The notes under the pieces are model-generated. The model searched no databases. It was not told where the DNA came from and saw only the letters and a list, made by a program, of their open reading frames with translations. From contig CAZKTN010000010.1 of assembly GCA_964555705.1 (NCBI GenBank), forward strand, positions 5,753-69,752: DNA of 64,000 nt, given 5' to 3'. The position numbers and the translations under genes are program-made. Shown in pieces: positions 52,773 to 62,590 of the stretch. The first letter of the stretch is position 1, and the number at the start of each line of letters is the position of its first letter. The stretch is from ZLKRG44 sp964555705. GTDB lineage: Bacteria; Planctomycetota; Phycisphaerae; Phycisphaerales; SM1A02.

Positions 52773-54860
<2,088 letters not shown>

Positions 54861-54865
54861 CGGCG

Positions 54866-55798
54866 CTAGGGCGCGAGGCGCCAGTCGATGCGGTCGGCCT
54901 GGTCGGCCCACCTGCGCATGTCATCGAGCTGCTGCACCGGCACCGCTTCCGTCGCACCTGATGCGGTCACCACGATCGCGTCGCCGTCGGTGCGCGCCGA
55001 CACGTTGCCATTCGATGCGGGATCGTCCGGCGAGTACGACTCCGCCCAGATGCGCGCCTGGAACCAGGGGCTGTCGACTCGGAAGTAGCCCTCGATCGTG
55101 GCGCCGTCGAAGTACTGGCCGAGCGGATCGTTGCCGAAGTCGTTCGACATCCTGCTTGACGCGAAGAGCGTGAGCCGCTCGGGGTGCGCCACCTGCGAGA
55201 GCCTCGTCACGTAGAAGTTGTGGAAGGGATTGGGCTGGCCGCCGATCGTCGGCGGAAGGAACCCGAGACGGTCGCTGTCGCCGCCGACCCACGCGCTGTT
55301 GAGGCCGAAGCTCGGCACAAGGCTCGCGAGGTAGTAGAAGCGGTCCCTGTCCGGCGATGACTGCAGCCGAAGCAGCGCCTCGCGCTGCGGCCCCGCGAAG
55401 AGGTTCATCACGTCGCTTCCGAGGTAGGGCGTCAGCCGCCATGGCCAGCGTGCACCGATCGCAGCGCCGGAGCCGGAGAATGTCTCGGGCGGTATGGGTG
55501 TGCCGTCGGGGCCGAAGGCCGGAAGGCCCGCGCGGAACCCGGGAAGCACGGCCCCTGACGCGTCCGTGGCATAGTGGGTCCAGGCCTGTCCGAGCATGCG
55601 CGCGGTGGTCAGCTCGCGCGTCTTGGCCGCCGCCTTGCGCACCATGCGCGCGGCAGGGATGACAAGGGCCACCAGCAGCGCGATGATGCCGATGACCACC
55701 AGCAGCTCGGTGACGGTGAAACCGTGCGGCGCACGCTTGGTCCGGGCGCGAATCCGACCTACTGTGTGGTGCTCAAATGGTCTCACGCCGCTGTCCAC
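54866..55798 (-). CDS. Prepilin-type (pseudopilin-like) exported protein
   Basis: About 310 residues. After a basic leader the prepilin motif reads 'PHGFTVTELLVVIGIIALLV', with Gly at -1 and Glu at +5, followed by the N-terminal helix. The large C-terminal domain ('LGQAWTHYATDASGAVLPGF', 'RWPWRLTPYLG', 'GGQPNPFHNFYVTRLSQVAH') resembles the many planctomycete proteins with a type IV pilin N-terminus and a globular exported domain; their function is unknown. The start is uncertain: the first Met (55798) makes a 22-base head-to-head overlap with the divergent dockerin gene, and GTG 55789 is an alternative. Processing would need a prepilin peptidase, not encoded in this window. Confidence 0.78.
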   Translation of the reverse strand: MDSGVRPFEHHTVGRIRARTKRAPHGFTVTELLVVIGIIALLVALVIPAARMVRKAAAKTRELTTARMLGQAWTHYATDASGAVLPGFRAGLPAFGPDGTPIPPETFSGSGAAIGARWPWRLTPYLGSDVMNLFAGPQREALLRLQSSPDRDRFYYLASLVPSFGLNSAWVGGDSDRLGFLPPTIGGQPNPFHNFYVTRLSQVAHPERLTLFASSRMSNDFGNDPLGQYFDGATIEGYFRVDSPWFQARIWAESYSPDDPASNGNVSARTDGDAIVVTASGATEAVPVQQLDDMRRWADQADRIDWRLAP

Positions 55799-56835
55799 AT
55801 CGAATCGGGCATCGTAGGGCGCTCGCAGTGTCCGGGGCGCTGTGCGTTGCAGCAGTGCAGCCGTGCGCGACGGCCGACACGATCGACGCCGCCTGGAATG
55901 CGCCAGCGCTCGACCGCTGGATGTACCCGTTCAACGCCACCCCTGGCACGCGGCCGGTCGTCTCGGTGTTCGGGTCGGAGCCAGGCGGCACCGACTTCGA
56001 CAGCCGCGACGCGCAGTTCATCATCGGCTTCAGCACATCGGCGCAGGTGGAGCCGGGGCTCGGCGCATCGGGCTACGAGGTGCTCTCGGCGCGGCTCACG
56101 CTCGAGTTCGCGAACGACCTGGTGGTGGCGTATGACCCGACGCCAGACCCCTGGCAGACTTTCCTGTCGACAGGCGATCCCAACTGGCAAGCGGACGCCG
56201 ACGCCGGCCAGCCCATCGAGCTCTTCGGCTGCGGGTTCCGAAACGGGTGGAGTGCGCTCACGTTCGCGGAGAACTCGCCGTTTGGGTCCGGCAGCGTGCT
56301 GCTTCCATCCGTGCGCAACGCGTTCGCGATCGGAGCCGATGGCCAAGGTGCGCTCGTCGACGTCTCCAACAACCCCCGTCAGGGATTCCAGCCGACGCCC
56401 TTCGCGGTAGGCCGGATCACGTCGCTCCAACCCGGAGACCTGATCCCCTTCGGCGCACAGATGTCCTTTGACGTCAACGTGTCGCACCCGGCGATCCAGT
56501 CGTACCTGCGGGAGTCGCTCGACTCCGGCAGGCTCCTGCTGGTGGCCTCGAGCCTGACCTTTGTGGTGCAGCAAGGCGGAAACTTCCCCGCGTTCTTCGC
56601 CAAGGAGAATCCGCTGGTGGCAGCGGGACTTGCGCGGGCCGCACGGCTGGAGATGCAGGTACGCGTCGGCGGCTCGTGCTCTGCCGGCGACCTCAACTGC
56701 GACGGCGCGATCGATGGCGCGGACCTCACGGCGCTGCTCTCGAACTGGGGCGGGCCGGGATCGACCGACGTCAACGGCGACGGCACCACCGATGGGCTCG
56801 ACCTGACGGTGCTGCTCGGAGCGTGGACAGGCTGA
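55777..56835 (+). CDS. Secreted protein with C-terminal dockerin-like calcium repeats
   Basis: 352 residues. A signal peptide with an Arg-rich start ends near 'AAVQPCATA'. The middle, about 270 residues of beta-rich sequence ('PLDRWMYPFNATPGTRPVVS', 'FIIGFSTSAQVEPG', 'RLTLEFANDLVV'), is not recognised. The C-terminus has two EF-hand-like loops, 'DLNCDGAIDGADLTALLSNW' and 'DVNGDGTTDGLDLTVLLGAW', the type I dockerin pattern common in Phycisphaerae exported proteins. Here dockerins are probably sorting or anchoring tags rather than cellulosome parts. A substrate of the type II system encoded upstream is possible but not shown. Confidence 0.82.
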   Translation: MVSRRCPHRIGHRRALAVSGALCVAAVQPCATADTIDAAWNAPALDRWMYPFNATPGTRPVVSVFGSEPGGTDFDSRDAQFIIGFSTSAQVEPGLGASGYEVLSARLTLEFANDLVVAYDPTPDPWQTFLSTGDPNWQADADAGQPIELFGCGFRNGWSALTFAENSPFGSGSVLLPSVRNAFAIGADGQGALVDVSNNPRQGFQPTPFAVGRITSLQPGDLIPFGAQMSFDVNVSHPAIQSYLRESLDSGRLLLVASSLTFVVQQGGNFPAFFAKENPLVAAGLARAARLEMQVRVGGSCSAGDLNCDGAIDGADLTALLSNWGGPGSTDVNGDGTTDGLDLTVLLGAWTG

Positions 56836-56851
56836 GCCTGCGAGTCATCTT

Positions 56852-56873
56852 GGGGCCGAGGTCCGAGGGCCCC
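56852..56873. terminator. Hairpin between the convergent dockerin and HD-GYP genes
   Basis: GGGGCC (56852-56857) pairs with GGCCCC (56868-56873) over a 10-nt loop. It lies 17 bases after the dockerin gene and could serve both strands; no T tract. Confidence 0.35.
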
Positions 56874-56950
56874 ATTGCACAGTGCAAAGAGGGACAGCCA
56901 CGCGCCGCGGGAGCGGCTGCGGATCATGCAAGACGATTCGCGAGAGTGAC

Positions 56951-57928
56951 TTACGCCTCGACGAGCGCGTCGATCAGGGCCTTGCGCGCGACGGTGACCC
57001 GTCGCTTGACGCCATCGAGAGTGCGGCGGACCGCATCCTCCGTGGTCTCAAGCACATCGGCAATCTCTGATACCGCAAGCTTTTCGGCGTAGTACAGCTC
57101 AAGCACCAGACGTTCCGCTGGCGTGAGCGATCCTGCGACCATCTTCACAAATGGGGCTTCAGCCTCGAGCATTTCTGCCTTCCTGGCACCTGATCTCGAC
57201 AACTTCGACACCTGACGGCAAACCGTTGCCGTCGCCGGAACTATACCGCAAACGGAGCCGATGGCACACGGAAGGTCAGAATCGGATGAAGATTCGGATG
57301 CGAGCCAGCTCTCAGGTTCGTGCTCGCCGAAGAGCGACGCGATGTCCGGGTCGAACTGGGTGCCGCCGCACGACACCACTTCCTCGGCGGCGCGCACGCA
57401 TGACATCGCTGACGCGTAGGGCCTCTCGCTGCACATCGCATCGAAGCTGTCGGCCACGCAGATGATGCGTGCCGCGAGCGGCGTCTCGCATCCTCGTGCT
57501 CGGTGCGGATACCCGGCACCGTCCCATCGCTCGTGGTGCCATAGCACCGCATCCGCCGCAAAGCGGAGCGAGTCGAAGCCGCCGATGAGCCGGTGGCCGA
57601 TCTCGGGGTGCCGCCTCACGGCATCGAACTCGCTGCTCGTGAGCCGTCCGGGCTTGCTGAGGATCGACTCCGGAATGCCGACCTTGCCCAGGTCATGCAC
57701 AAGCGCCGATGCGCCAATGAGCTGGATGTCAGCAGCATCGAATCCCATCCGCGATGCGATGCGCATCGCGACGGTTGCGACCCGGCTGCAGTGACCGCGC
57801 GTGAACGGGTCCTTGGCCTCGATCAGCGAGAGGCAGAAGGACAGTGCCTCTGATGCCGACCCGCTTGGGTCCGATGCCACAACACCGTCGGAGGTCCGGG
57901 AACGGGGGGAGGTCGTGTCTTCACTCAT
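56951..57928 (-). CDS. HD-GYP domain protein with sigma-region-4-like C-terminal HTH
   Basis: 325 residues. The N-terminal 25-205 is an HD-GYP domain: metal-binding His78-Asp79 in 'LVHDLGKVGIP', 'RRHPEIGHRLI', 'HHERWDGAGYP' (131-141) and 'CVADSFDAM'. The GYP signature is intact, so cyclic-di-GMP phosphodiesterase activity is expected. After a Ser-rich linker (about 205-265) the C-terminal 268-315 reads 'LTPAERLVLELYYAEKLAVS' then 'EIADVLETTEDAVRRTLDGV', the pattern of sigma-70 region 4 or a related helix-turn-helix. No receiver domain is present. The combination suggests that nucleotide signalling is tied directly to transcription. Start Met 57928 is preceded by the palindrome TGACGTCA. Confidence 0.88.
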   Translation of the reverse strand: MSEDTTSPRSRTSDGVVASDPSGSASEALSFCLSLIEAKDPFTRGHCSRVATVAMRIASRMGFDAADIQLIGASALVHDLGKVGIPESILSKPGRLTSSEFDAVRRHPEIGHRLIGGFDSLRFAADAVLWHHERWDGAGYPHRARGCETPLAARIICVADSFDAMCSERPYASAMSCVRAAEEVVSCGGTQFDPDIASLFGEHEPESWLASESSSDSDLPCAIGSVCGIVPATATVCRQVSKLSRSGARKAEMLEAEAPFVKMVAGSLTPAERLVLELYYAEKLAVSEIADVLETTEDAVRRTLDGVKRRVTVARKALIDALVEA

Positions 57929-58005
57929 GACGTCACCGCAATCGTCGTGATGCTGGCGGCCGTTGAGCCGATCATCCGATTTCCCGGAAGATTTTCCGCA
58001 CCCCC

Positions 58006-58011
58006 TAGACT
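58006..58011 (+). promoter_or_regulatory. Candidate -10 box (TAGACT) upstream of the DUF1015 gene
   Basis: TAGACT ends 12 bases before the GTG at 58024, the longest spacing in the series, so a leader of about five bases is expected. Confidence 0.45.
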
Positions 58012-58023
58012 CCCCCGCCTGCC

Positions 58024-59292
58024 GTGATCCATGTCCGCCCCTTTGCCGCCCTGCGGCCCCCGGCCAACCGAGCGTCGGAGGTGTCGTGCCCGCCCTACGA
58101 CGTGGTCGATAGGCAGGAAGCCCTCGCCGCAGCCCAAGGCCGCGAGTGCTCCTTCATGCGGGTCGTGAGGCCCGACATCGACTTTCCCGAGTCGCCCCAC
58201 CCCTCGGATGCGCAGCTCGCCGAGCGGGCACAGGCGAACCTGCGTGCGCTTCTGGAAGCTGGTGCGCTGATCGCCGACAGCGCGGCACAGTTCTACGTGT
58301 ACCGGATGGCGCGGGCGGGACGTCGGGTGGCGGGACTGGTGTGCTGCGTCGATGTCGCGGACTACCGCAGCGGCGCAATCCGCCGTCACGAGCACACGCG
58401 CCCGGACAAGCAGGCCGACCGAGTGCGCCACATCCTCGCCACTGGCGCTCACGCCGAACCCGTGCTGCTGGCGGTGCCGCACGTGGACGAGCTTCCGCGG
58501 CAGCTGCTGCGCGACATGAACGACCGCCCGCTTGTGCACTTCGCGGCGCGTGATGGCGTGACCCACTCGCTGTGGGCGGTGCATGATCCAGCCCCGTACA
58601 TCGAGATCTTCAGCGGTGTCGACCGCATCTACATCGCGGATGGCCACCACAGGAGCGCAGCCGCCGACCTCGCCGAGCGCGAGTGGTCCGAGCGCGGACT
58701 TGCATCGGAGGGTCTGGGTCCGGGTGCGTTCCCTGCCGTTGTCTTCCCGGCCGAGGAGCTGGTGATCCTGCCGTACCACCGGCTCGTGCGCGACATCGGC
58801 GGGCTGAGCCCTGTCGAGTTCAGGGAGCGGTGCGAGCGGCATGGCGTCGTGTGGCGCCGGCTTGCGGAGGGCGAGAATGCGCTGCCCGACATGCGCGGCG
58901 AGCTCGGCGTCAGGCTGCGCGACGGATGGTGGCGTGCGACCCTTCCTGCGCGCGAGGGCTCTCCGCTCGACTGCCTCGATGTGTCACGCCTCTCCGCTGC
59001 GGTGCTCGCTCCGGTGCTGGGCATCCGCGACGAGCGCACGGACCCGCGCATCGCGTTCCTTGGGGGCGTGGGCGCAGACCGGCTTGACGCTGAAGTCGAG
59101 TCAGGACACGCCGACGCCGCATTCGCTTTGCGCGCGACGGACATTGCCGACCTGATCGCGATCGCCGACCGCAACGAGGTGATGCCACCGAAGTCCACCT
59201 GGTTCGACCCCAAGATCAGGAGCGGCCTCTTCCTGCACCGCTTCGCAACCGGCGGACACATTGGCGCGAATCCACACGGGAGGTCCCTATGA
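58024..59292 (+). CDS. DUF1015 family protein
   Basis: 422 residues from a GTG start. The N-terminus 'VRPFAALRPPANRASEVSCP' plus 'PYDVV' and the central 'IYIADGHHRSAAA' are hallmarks of DUF1015 (COG4198). The ADGHHR motif recalls the ParB/SbnI-like fold, in which some members phosphorylate free serine; a link to serine metabolism is plausible but inferred. The gene overlaps the next one, a phosphoglycerate-dehydrogenase-like gene, as ATGA, and DUF1015 genes are known to neighbour serA in other bacteria. Confidence 0.88.
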   Translation: MIHVRPFAALRPPANRASEVSCPPYDVVDRQEALAAAQGRECSFMRVVRPDIDFPESPHPSDAQLAERAQANLRALLEAGALIADSAAQFYVYRMARAGRRVAGLVCCVDVADYRSGAIRRHEHTRPDKQADRVRHILATGAHAEPVLLAVPHVDELPRQLLRDMNDRPLVHFAARDGVTHSLWAVHDPAPYIEIFSGVDRIYIADGHHRSAAADLAEREWSERGLASEGLGPGAFPAVVFPAEELVILPYHRLVRDIGGLSPVEFRERCERHGVVWRRLAEGENALPDMRGELGVRLRDGWWRATLPAREGSPLDCLDVSRLSAAVLAPVLGIRDERTDPRIAFLGGVGADRLDAEVESGHADAAFALRATDIADLIAIADRNEVMPPKSTWFDPKIRSGLFLHRFATGGHIGANPHGRSL

Positions 59293-60536
59293 GCCAGCCA
59301 GGACATGCCACTGCCCCTGCCACAGCGACCGTGCGCGTGCTGGTCACGGATGCGTTTGACTCCGCTGCGGCCGACACGCTGCGCGAGTCGGGGTTCGACG
59401 TCATCCACAACCCGATGCTTGATGCGGACACGCTGGCGGCAGCGATGGCAGACCTTCAGCCGCAGGTGCTCGTGGTGCGGGCTGTGCACGTCGGCGACGA
59501 TGCGCTGCGCGCCTCCAGCCAGCTTGCCATGGTGATCTGCGCAGGAAGCGACACCCAGTGCATCGACCTCGATGCGGCAAACCGACTCGGCGTCCTGGTC
59601 TCGCACTGCCCGGGCCGCAATGCGGCAGCTGTGGCAGAGCTCGCGTGGGGACTGATCATCGCATGCGACCGCCGGATCCCCGACCAGGTCGCCGACCTCC
59701 GCGGCGGCAGTGGGGACCCATCGCGCTACGCAGACGCCGCTGGACTCGCGGGCCGGACGCTTGGCATCGTCGGGCTCGGCCAGGTCGGGCAGGAGATCGC
59801 GCGACGCGGACTCGCGTTCGGCATGCACGTGGTGGCCTGGAGCAAGCACATCACCGAGGACCGCTGCGATGCGCTTGGGGTCGACTTCTGCTCCAACCTG
59901 GTCAACCTTGCGAAGCTCGCGGATGTGGTGAGCGTGAGCGTGACCGGCAACGAGGAGACTCGCGGGCTTCTTGGCGACAAGTTCTTCAATGCGCTACGGC
60001 CGGGGACCATCGTCGTGAACACGAGCCGAGGGCACGTGTGCGACGAGGCCGCGCTGCTCCACGCGGTGCGGGACCGCGGCGTGCGCGCAGGGCTCGACAT
60101 CTTCGCCAGCGACTCCGACGAGCGGACCGGGGCGGAGAGCGCGCTGGCGTCGGAGCCCGGCGTCTATGGGACGTTCAGGTTGGGCGACCGGACCGAGCAG
60201 GCGAGGCTGTCGATCGATGCGGAGGTGGTGCGAATCCTCCGCGCATGGCATGCCGACGGCACCGTGATCAACTGCGTGAACGTTGCGGAGCACACGGCCG
60301 CGTCGGCGGTTCTGATGGTTCGGCACGAGAACCGCCCTGGCGTGCTCGCGCGCATCTTCGACGTGCTCGGCAAGGCGGCCATCAACGTGGAGCAGATGGA
60401 CAACCAGATCAGCACTGGCGGCACCGCAGCCATCGCGCGCGTCTTTACGGCCACACAGCCTTCAGCGCCGGTGATCTCGGCGATCCGCGCGTGCCCGCAC
60501 GTGCTTGGCGTGACGGTCTCGCCGCTGCGGCGGTAG
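59289..60536 (+). CDS. D-3-phosphoglycerate dehydrogenase-like protein with ACT domain
   Basis: 415 residues of the D-2-hydroxyacid dehydrogenase family, with NAD-binding 'LGIVGLGQVGQEIA', 'AGSDTQCIDLDAANRLGV' and 'IVVNTSRGHV' (catalytic Arg247), then a C-terminal ACT domain ('VLMVRHENRPGVLARIFDVL'). By context it would be SerA. However, the segment that normally holds the catalytic His (PHxGGST or similar) reads 'GTFRLGDRTEQAR', with Arg297 at the His position, and the catalytic Glu appears as Asp275. Activity on 3-phosphoglycerate is therefore doubtful or mechanistically different. Co-transcribed with DUF1015. Confidence 0.85.
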   Translation: MSQPGHATAPATATVRVLVTDAFDSAAADTLRESGFDVIHNPMLDADTLAAAMADLQPQVLVVRAVHVGDDALRASSQLAMVICAGSDTQCIDLDAANRLGVLVSHCPGRNAAAVAELAWGLIIACDRRIPDQVADLRGGSGDPSRYADAAGLAGRTLGIVGLGQVGQEIARRGLAFGMHVVAWSKHITEDRCDALGVDFCSNLVNLAKLADVVSVSVTGNEETRGLLGDKFFNALRPGTIVVNTSRGHVCDEAALLHAVRDRGVRAGLDIFASDSDERTGAESALASEPGVYGTFRLGDRTEQARLSIDAEVVRILRAWHADGTVINCVNVAEHTAASAVLMVRHENRPGVLARIFDVLGKAAINVEQMDNQISTGGTAAIARVFTATQPSAPVISAIRACPHVLGVTVSPLRR

Positions 60537-60553
60537 CGGCGTCCGTCAGTCGC

Positions 60554-60589
60554 CGGCTGCGTGGGCGGCGCCCCCTGCCGCCGCAGCCG
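60554..60589. terminator. Hairpin between convergent dehydrogenase and DUF1080 genes
   Basis: CGGCTGCG (60554-60561) pairs with CGCAGCCG (60582-60589), and inside it GCGGC (60565-60569) pairs with GCCGC (60577-60581), with a three-base bulge and seven-base loop. It fills most of the 65-bp convergent gap. No T tract, but the stem is strong. Confidence 0.45.
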
Positions 60590-60601
60590 CACATGTTCCG
60601 C

Positions 60602-61378
60602 TCATCCGCTACCCGGCAGCGGAGTCAGGGTGATGTTCCGGAACTCGATCCATGCGCCCTCCGACTGGAGCGCAATCCGGCCCGGAACCACCCTGCACCC
60701 TGTGGCGCGGTTCTTCAGCGTGCCGTTGACGTAGAGCTCGAGCAGCGGACCGTCGACCACGATGCGGTACCGGTTCCACTCGCCGAGCGAGCGCTCGCTG
60801 CTCTCGCCCTCCATCGCCGTGTGGCGGCCGTTGGTGCGCGAGGGATCCGTGACCATCGGAAAGTCGCCGATGTTCCAGATGTCGCCCGCGCGCCCGCTCA
60901 TGAGCTGCGCCTCCATCGATGTGGGCCACACCTGGTCGGGCAGCTGCACGCGCAGGAGCACGCCGGAGTTGCCGGCGCCCTTCGCGGGATCGAACCTCCA
61001 TTCGAGCTCGAGCACGAAGCTCGTGTAGCTGGCGTCGGTGGCGATGTAGCCCGCGGGCTCGCCGGTGCAGCGCAGGACTCCATCGGACACCGTCCAGGTG
61101 GTGGCTGGATTCCCGCCCGGAAGGAACGCAGTCCAGCCTGACGTATCTGTGCCGTTGAAGAGCGCGACAGGAGCCTGCGTCGCAGGAGCGGGCACTGGAG
61201 CGGGTGGCGGCGCATCCCGTCCGCTTGCGCGCTCTCCTGGGGATGCGCATCCGAAGAGCGCAGCGACGGCCGCGACGGTCGCTGCGCCGCAGATCCAGCG
61301 GATGTCGGCAGCTGCTCCGGGCCCGCGCGCTGGCGTCGATCGCGCAGCGACCCCGCGTGACAGCGTGCGCGACATCAC
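60602..61378 (-). CDS. DUF1080 (3-keto-disaccharide hydrolase-like) lipoprotein
   Basis: 258 residues with a lipobox 'LFGC' (Cys44) after a hydrophobic segment. The mature part has the DUF1080 concanavalin-like fold pattern: 'ALFNGTDTSGWTAF', 'TWTVSDGVLRCTGEPAGYIA', 'LELEWRF', 'NSGVLLRV', 'SMEAQLM', 'EWNRYRIVVDGPLLELYVNG' and 'GRIALQSEG'. Family members are widespread in planctomycetes and some are described as 3-keto-glycoside hydrolases. Its start overlaps the DUF2934 gene by four bases. Confidence 0.88.
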   Translation of the reverse strand: MMSRTLSRGVAARSTPARGPGAAADIRWICGAATVAAVAALFGCASPGERASGRDAPPPAPVPAPATQAPVALFNGTDTSGWTAFLPGGNPATTWTVSDGVLRCTGEPAGYIATDASYTSFVLELEWRFDPAKGAGNSGVLLRVQLPDQVWPTSMEAQLMSGRAGDIWNIGDFPMVTDPSRTNGRHTAMEGESSERSLGEWNRYRIVVDGPLLELYVNGTLKNRATGCRVVPGRIALQSEGAWIEFRNITLTPLPGSG

Positions 61379-61761
61379 GCGCTGCCCCTGAGCGTGCGGG
61401 TCGCGCGAAGGGCGCTGCGCCGCGTGCGAAGCTCATGCTCGGCGGCGTACCAGTTCTCGTGCTCGGTGCCGCCGTGCTTGAGCCAGCGCAGGTATGCGTG
61501 GTGCGCGATCTCCTCGTGGGACGGGTCACGGATCGCCAGCGGCGCGGGCGCGACGCGCGTGGGGCGTGCGCTCGCAACCTTGCGCTTGGCCACCGGCTTG
61601 CCGCGAGACCAGCGCGATGCGCCCGAGGCACGTGACTCGCTGGCCTTCGCGGGCACTTCGGCCGCGCGCGCAGCGCCACGAGCTGCCTTCGGTGCGCGAG
61701 ACGACGCGCTCCCGCTCTTTGGCGTGGGACGTGCTGCTGCCTTGCGACTCGACTTTGCCAT
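61375..61761 (-). CDS. DUF2934 protein with basic Ala/Lys-rich N-terminus
   Basis: 128 residues from the ATG at 61761, which has GGAG eight bases upstream. The first 75 residues are Lys/Arg/Ala/Ser/Pro-rich, like histone-H1-type DNA-binding tails. The C-terminal part 'DPSHEEIAHHAYLRWLKHGG' plus 'ENWYAAEHELR' matches the short DUF2934 motif. The function is unknown; the basic tail suggests nucleic-acid contact. The gene is followed by the DUF1080 lipoprotein with a four-base overlap. Confidence 0.72.
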   Translation of the reverse strand: MAKSSRKAAARPTPKSGSASSRAPKAARGAARAAEVPAKASESRASGASRWSRGKPVAKRKVASARPTRVAPAPLAIRDPSHEEIAHHAYLRWLKHGGTEHENWYAAEHELRTRRSALRATRTLRGSA

Positions 61762-61857
61762 CTGTGGACTCCTGTCTGTGAAACTTGCACCGACCGCCGA
61801 ACCTGCGCGTGACACGACACGAGCGCCGCTCACGGATCAGGCATGTGCGGGCAGAGG

Positions 61858-62526
61858 CTACCTCGTCAGACCGCCGTTCCCGCCGCCTTCGAGAGCGCGC
61901 GCGCCGAAGGGAATCTCCATGAGCTCGCGCGTGAGCGCATAGCACATGCTGCCCATGCGGCCGACAGCGCGCAGCGCGCCCGAGTCAACCTTTCCGGGCC
62001 CATCGAGGACCTCGTCCGCGACATGCACGTGCACAACGTCACCGATCACGATGTTCGCTCCCGCGGGTACGCCGGGGGCGAGCCTGATGACCTGCCGGGT
62101 GCGGCACTCGAAGCTGATCGGGCTCTCGCCGACGCGCGGTGCCAATACATGCGTACCCGGCACCGGAGTCAGGCCGCTCAGCGCGAACTCGCTCGACTCG
62201 CGCGGCAGCTCCTCCGCAGATGCGACAACCTGCCGGATGATGGGCTCGGTGGCGACACTCACCGTGAACTCGCCTGAGCCTCCGTCGCCCGCAGGCAGGC
62301 AGTTGCGCAGAGTGTCCTTCTCAGATCCGTCGTCGCGGTTCGCAGGGCAGAACATCAGCGTCATTGGCTCGCTGCCGCACGCGGTGAAGAACGAGAACGG
62401 CGCGAGGTTCAGGTAGCTCCCGCAGGCCGAGCGCGTGCCGACCACGGCGATGGGCCTCGGCACGACGGCACCAATGAGCAGGCGGTAGCGCTCCGGCGGC
62501 GAGAGGCGTGAGGGGTCGATCTCCAT
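61858..62526 (-). CDS. Flavin reductase-like (FMN-binding split-barrel) protein
   Basis: 222 residues. The start 'ERYRLLIGAVVPRPIAVVGT', 'NLAPFSFFTACGSEPMTLMF', 'KDTLRNCL', 'EFTVSVATEPI' and 'ISFECRTRQVIRL' follow the pattern of flavin reductase-domain proteins that bind FMN. The FMN-phosphate-binding 'SFFTACGSEP' region is intact. The physiological role is unknown. Ends in a short Gly-rich tail. TAGATT lies nine bases before the ATG; it diverges from the transhydrogenase gene after 64 bp. Confidence 0.88.
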   Translation of the reverse strand: MEIDPSRLSPPERYRLLIGAVVPRPIAVVGTRSACGSYLNLAPFSFFTACGSEPMTLMFCPANRDDGSEKDTLRNCLPAGDGGSGEFTVSVATEPIIRQVVASAEELPRESSEFALSGLTPVPGTHVLAPRVGESPISFECRTRQVIRLAPGVPAGANIVIGDVVHVHVADEVLDGPGKVDSGALRAVGRMGSMCYALTRELMEIPFGARALEGGGNGGLTR

Positions 62527-62535
62527 CGGTGCGCG

Positions 62536-62541
62536 AATCTA
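62536..62541 (-). promoter_or_regulatory. Candidate -10 box (TAGATT), leaderless flavin-reductase transcript
   Basis: Minus-strand TAGATT, nine bases, then the ATG at 62526. Confidence 0.5.
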
Positions 62542-62590
62542 CGCGCCGACGGGCGCATTCCAGCGTGCGATAGCCTCCCGGAGGAACTCC

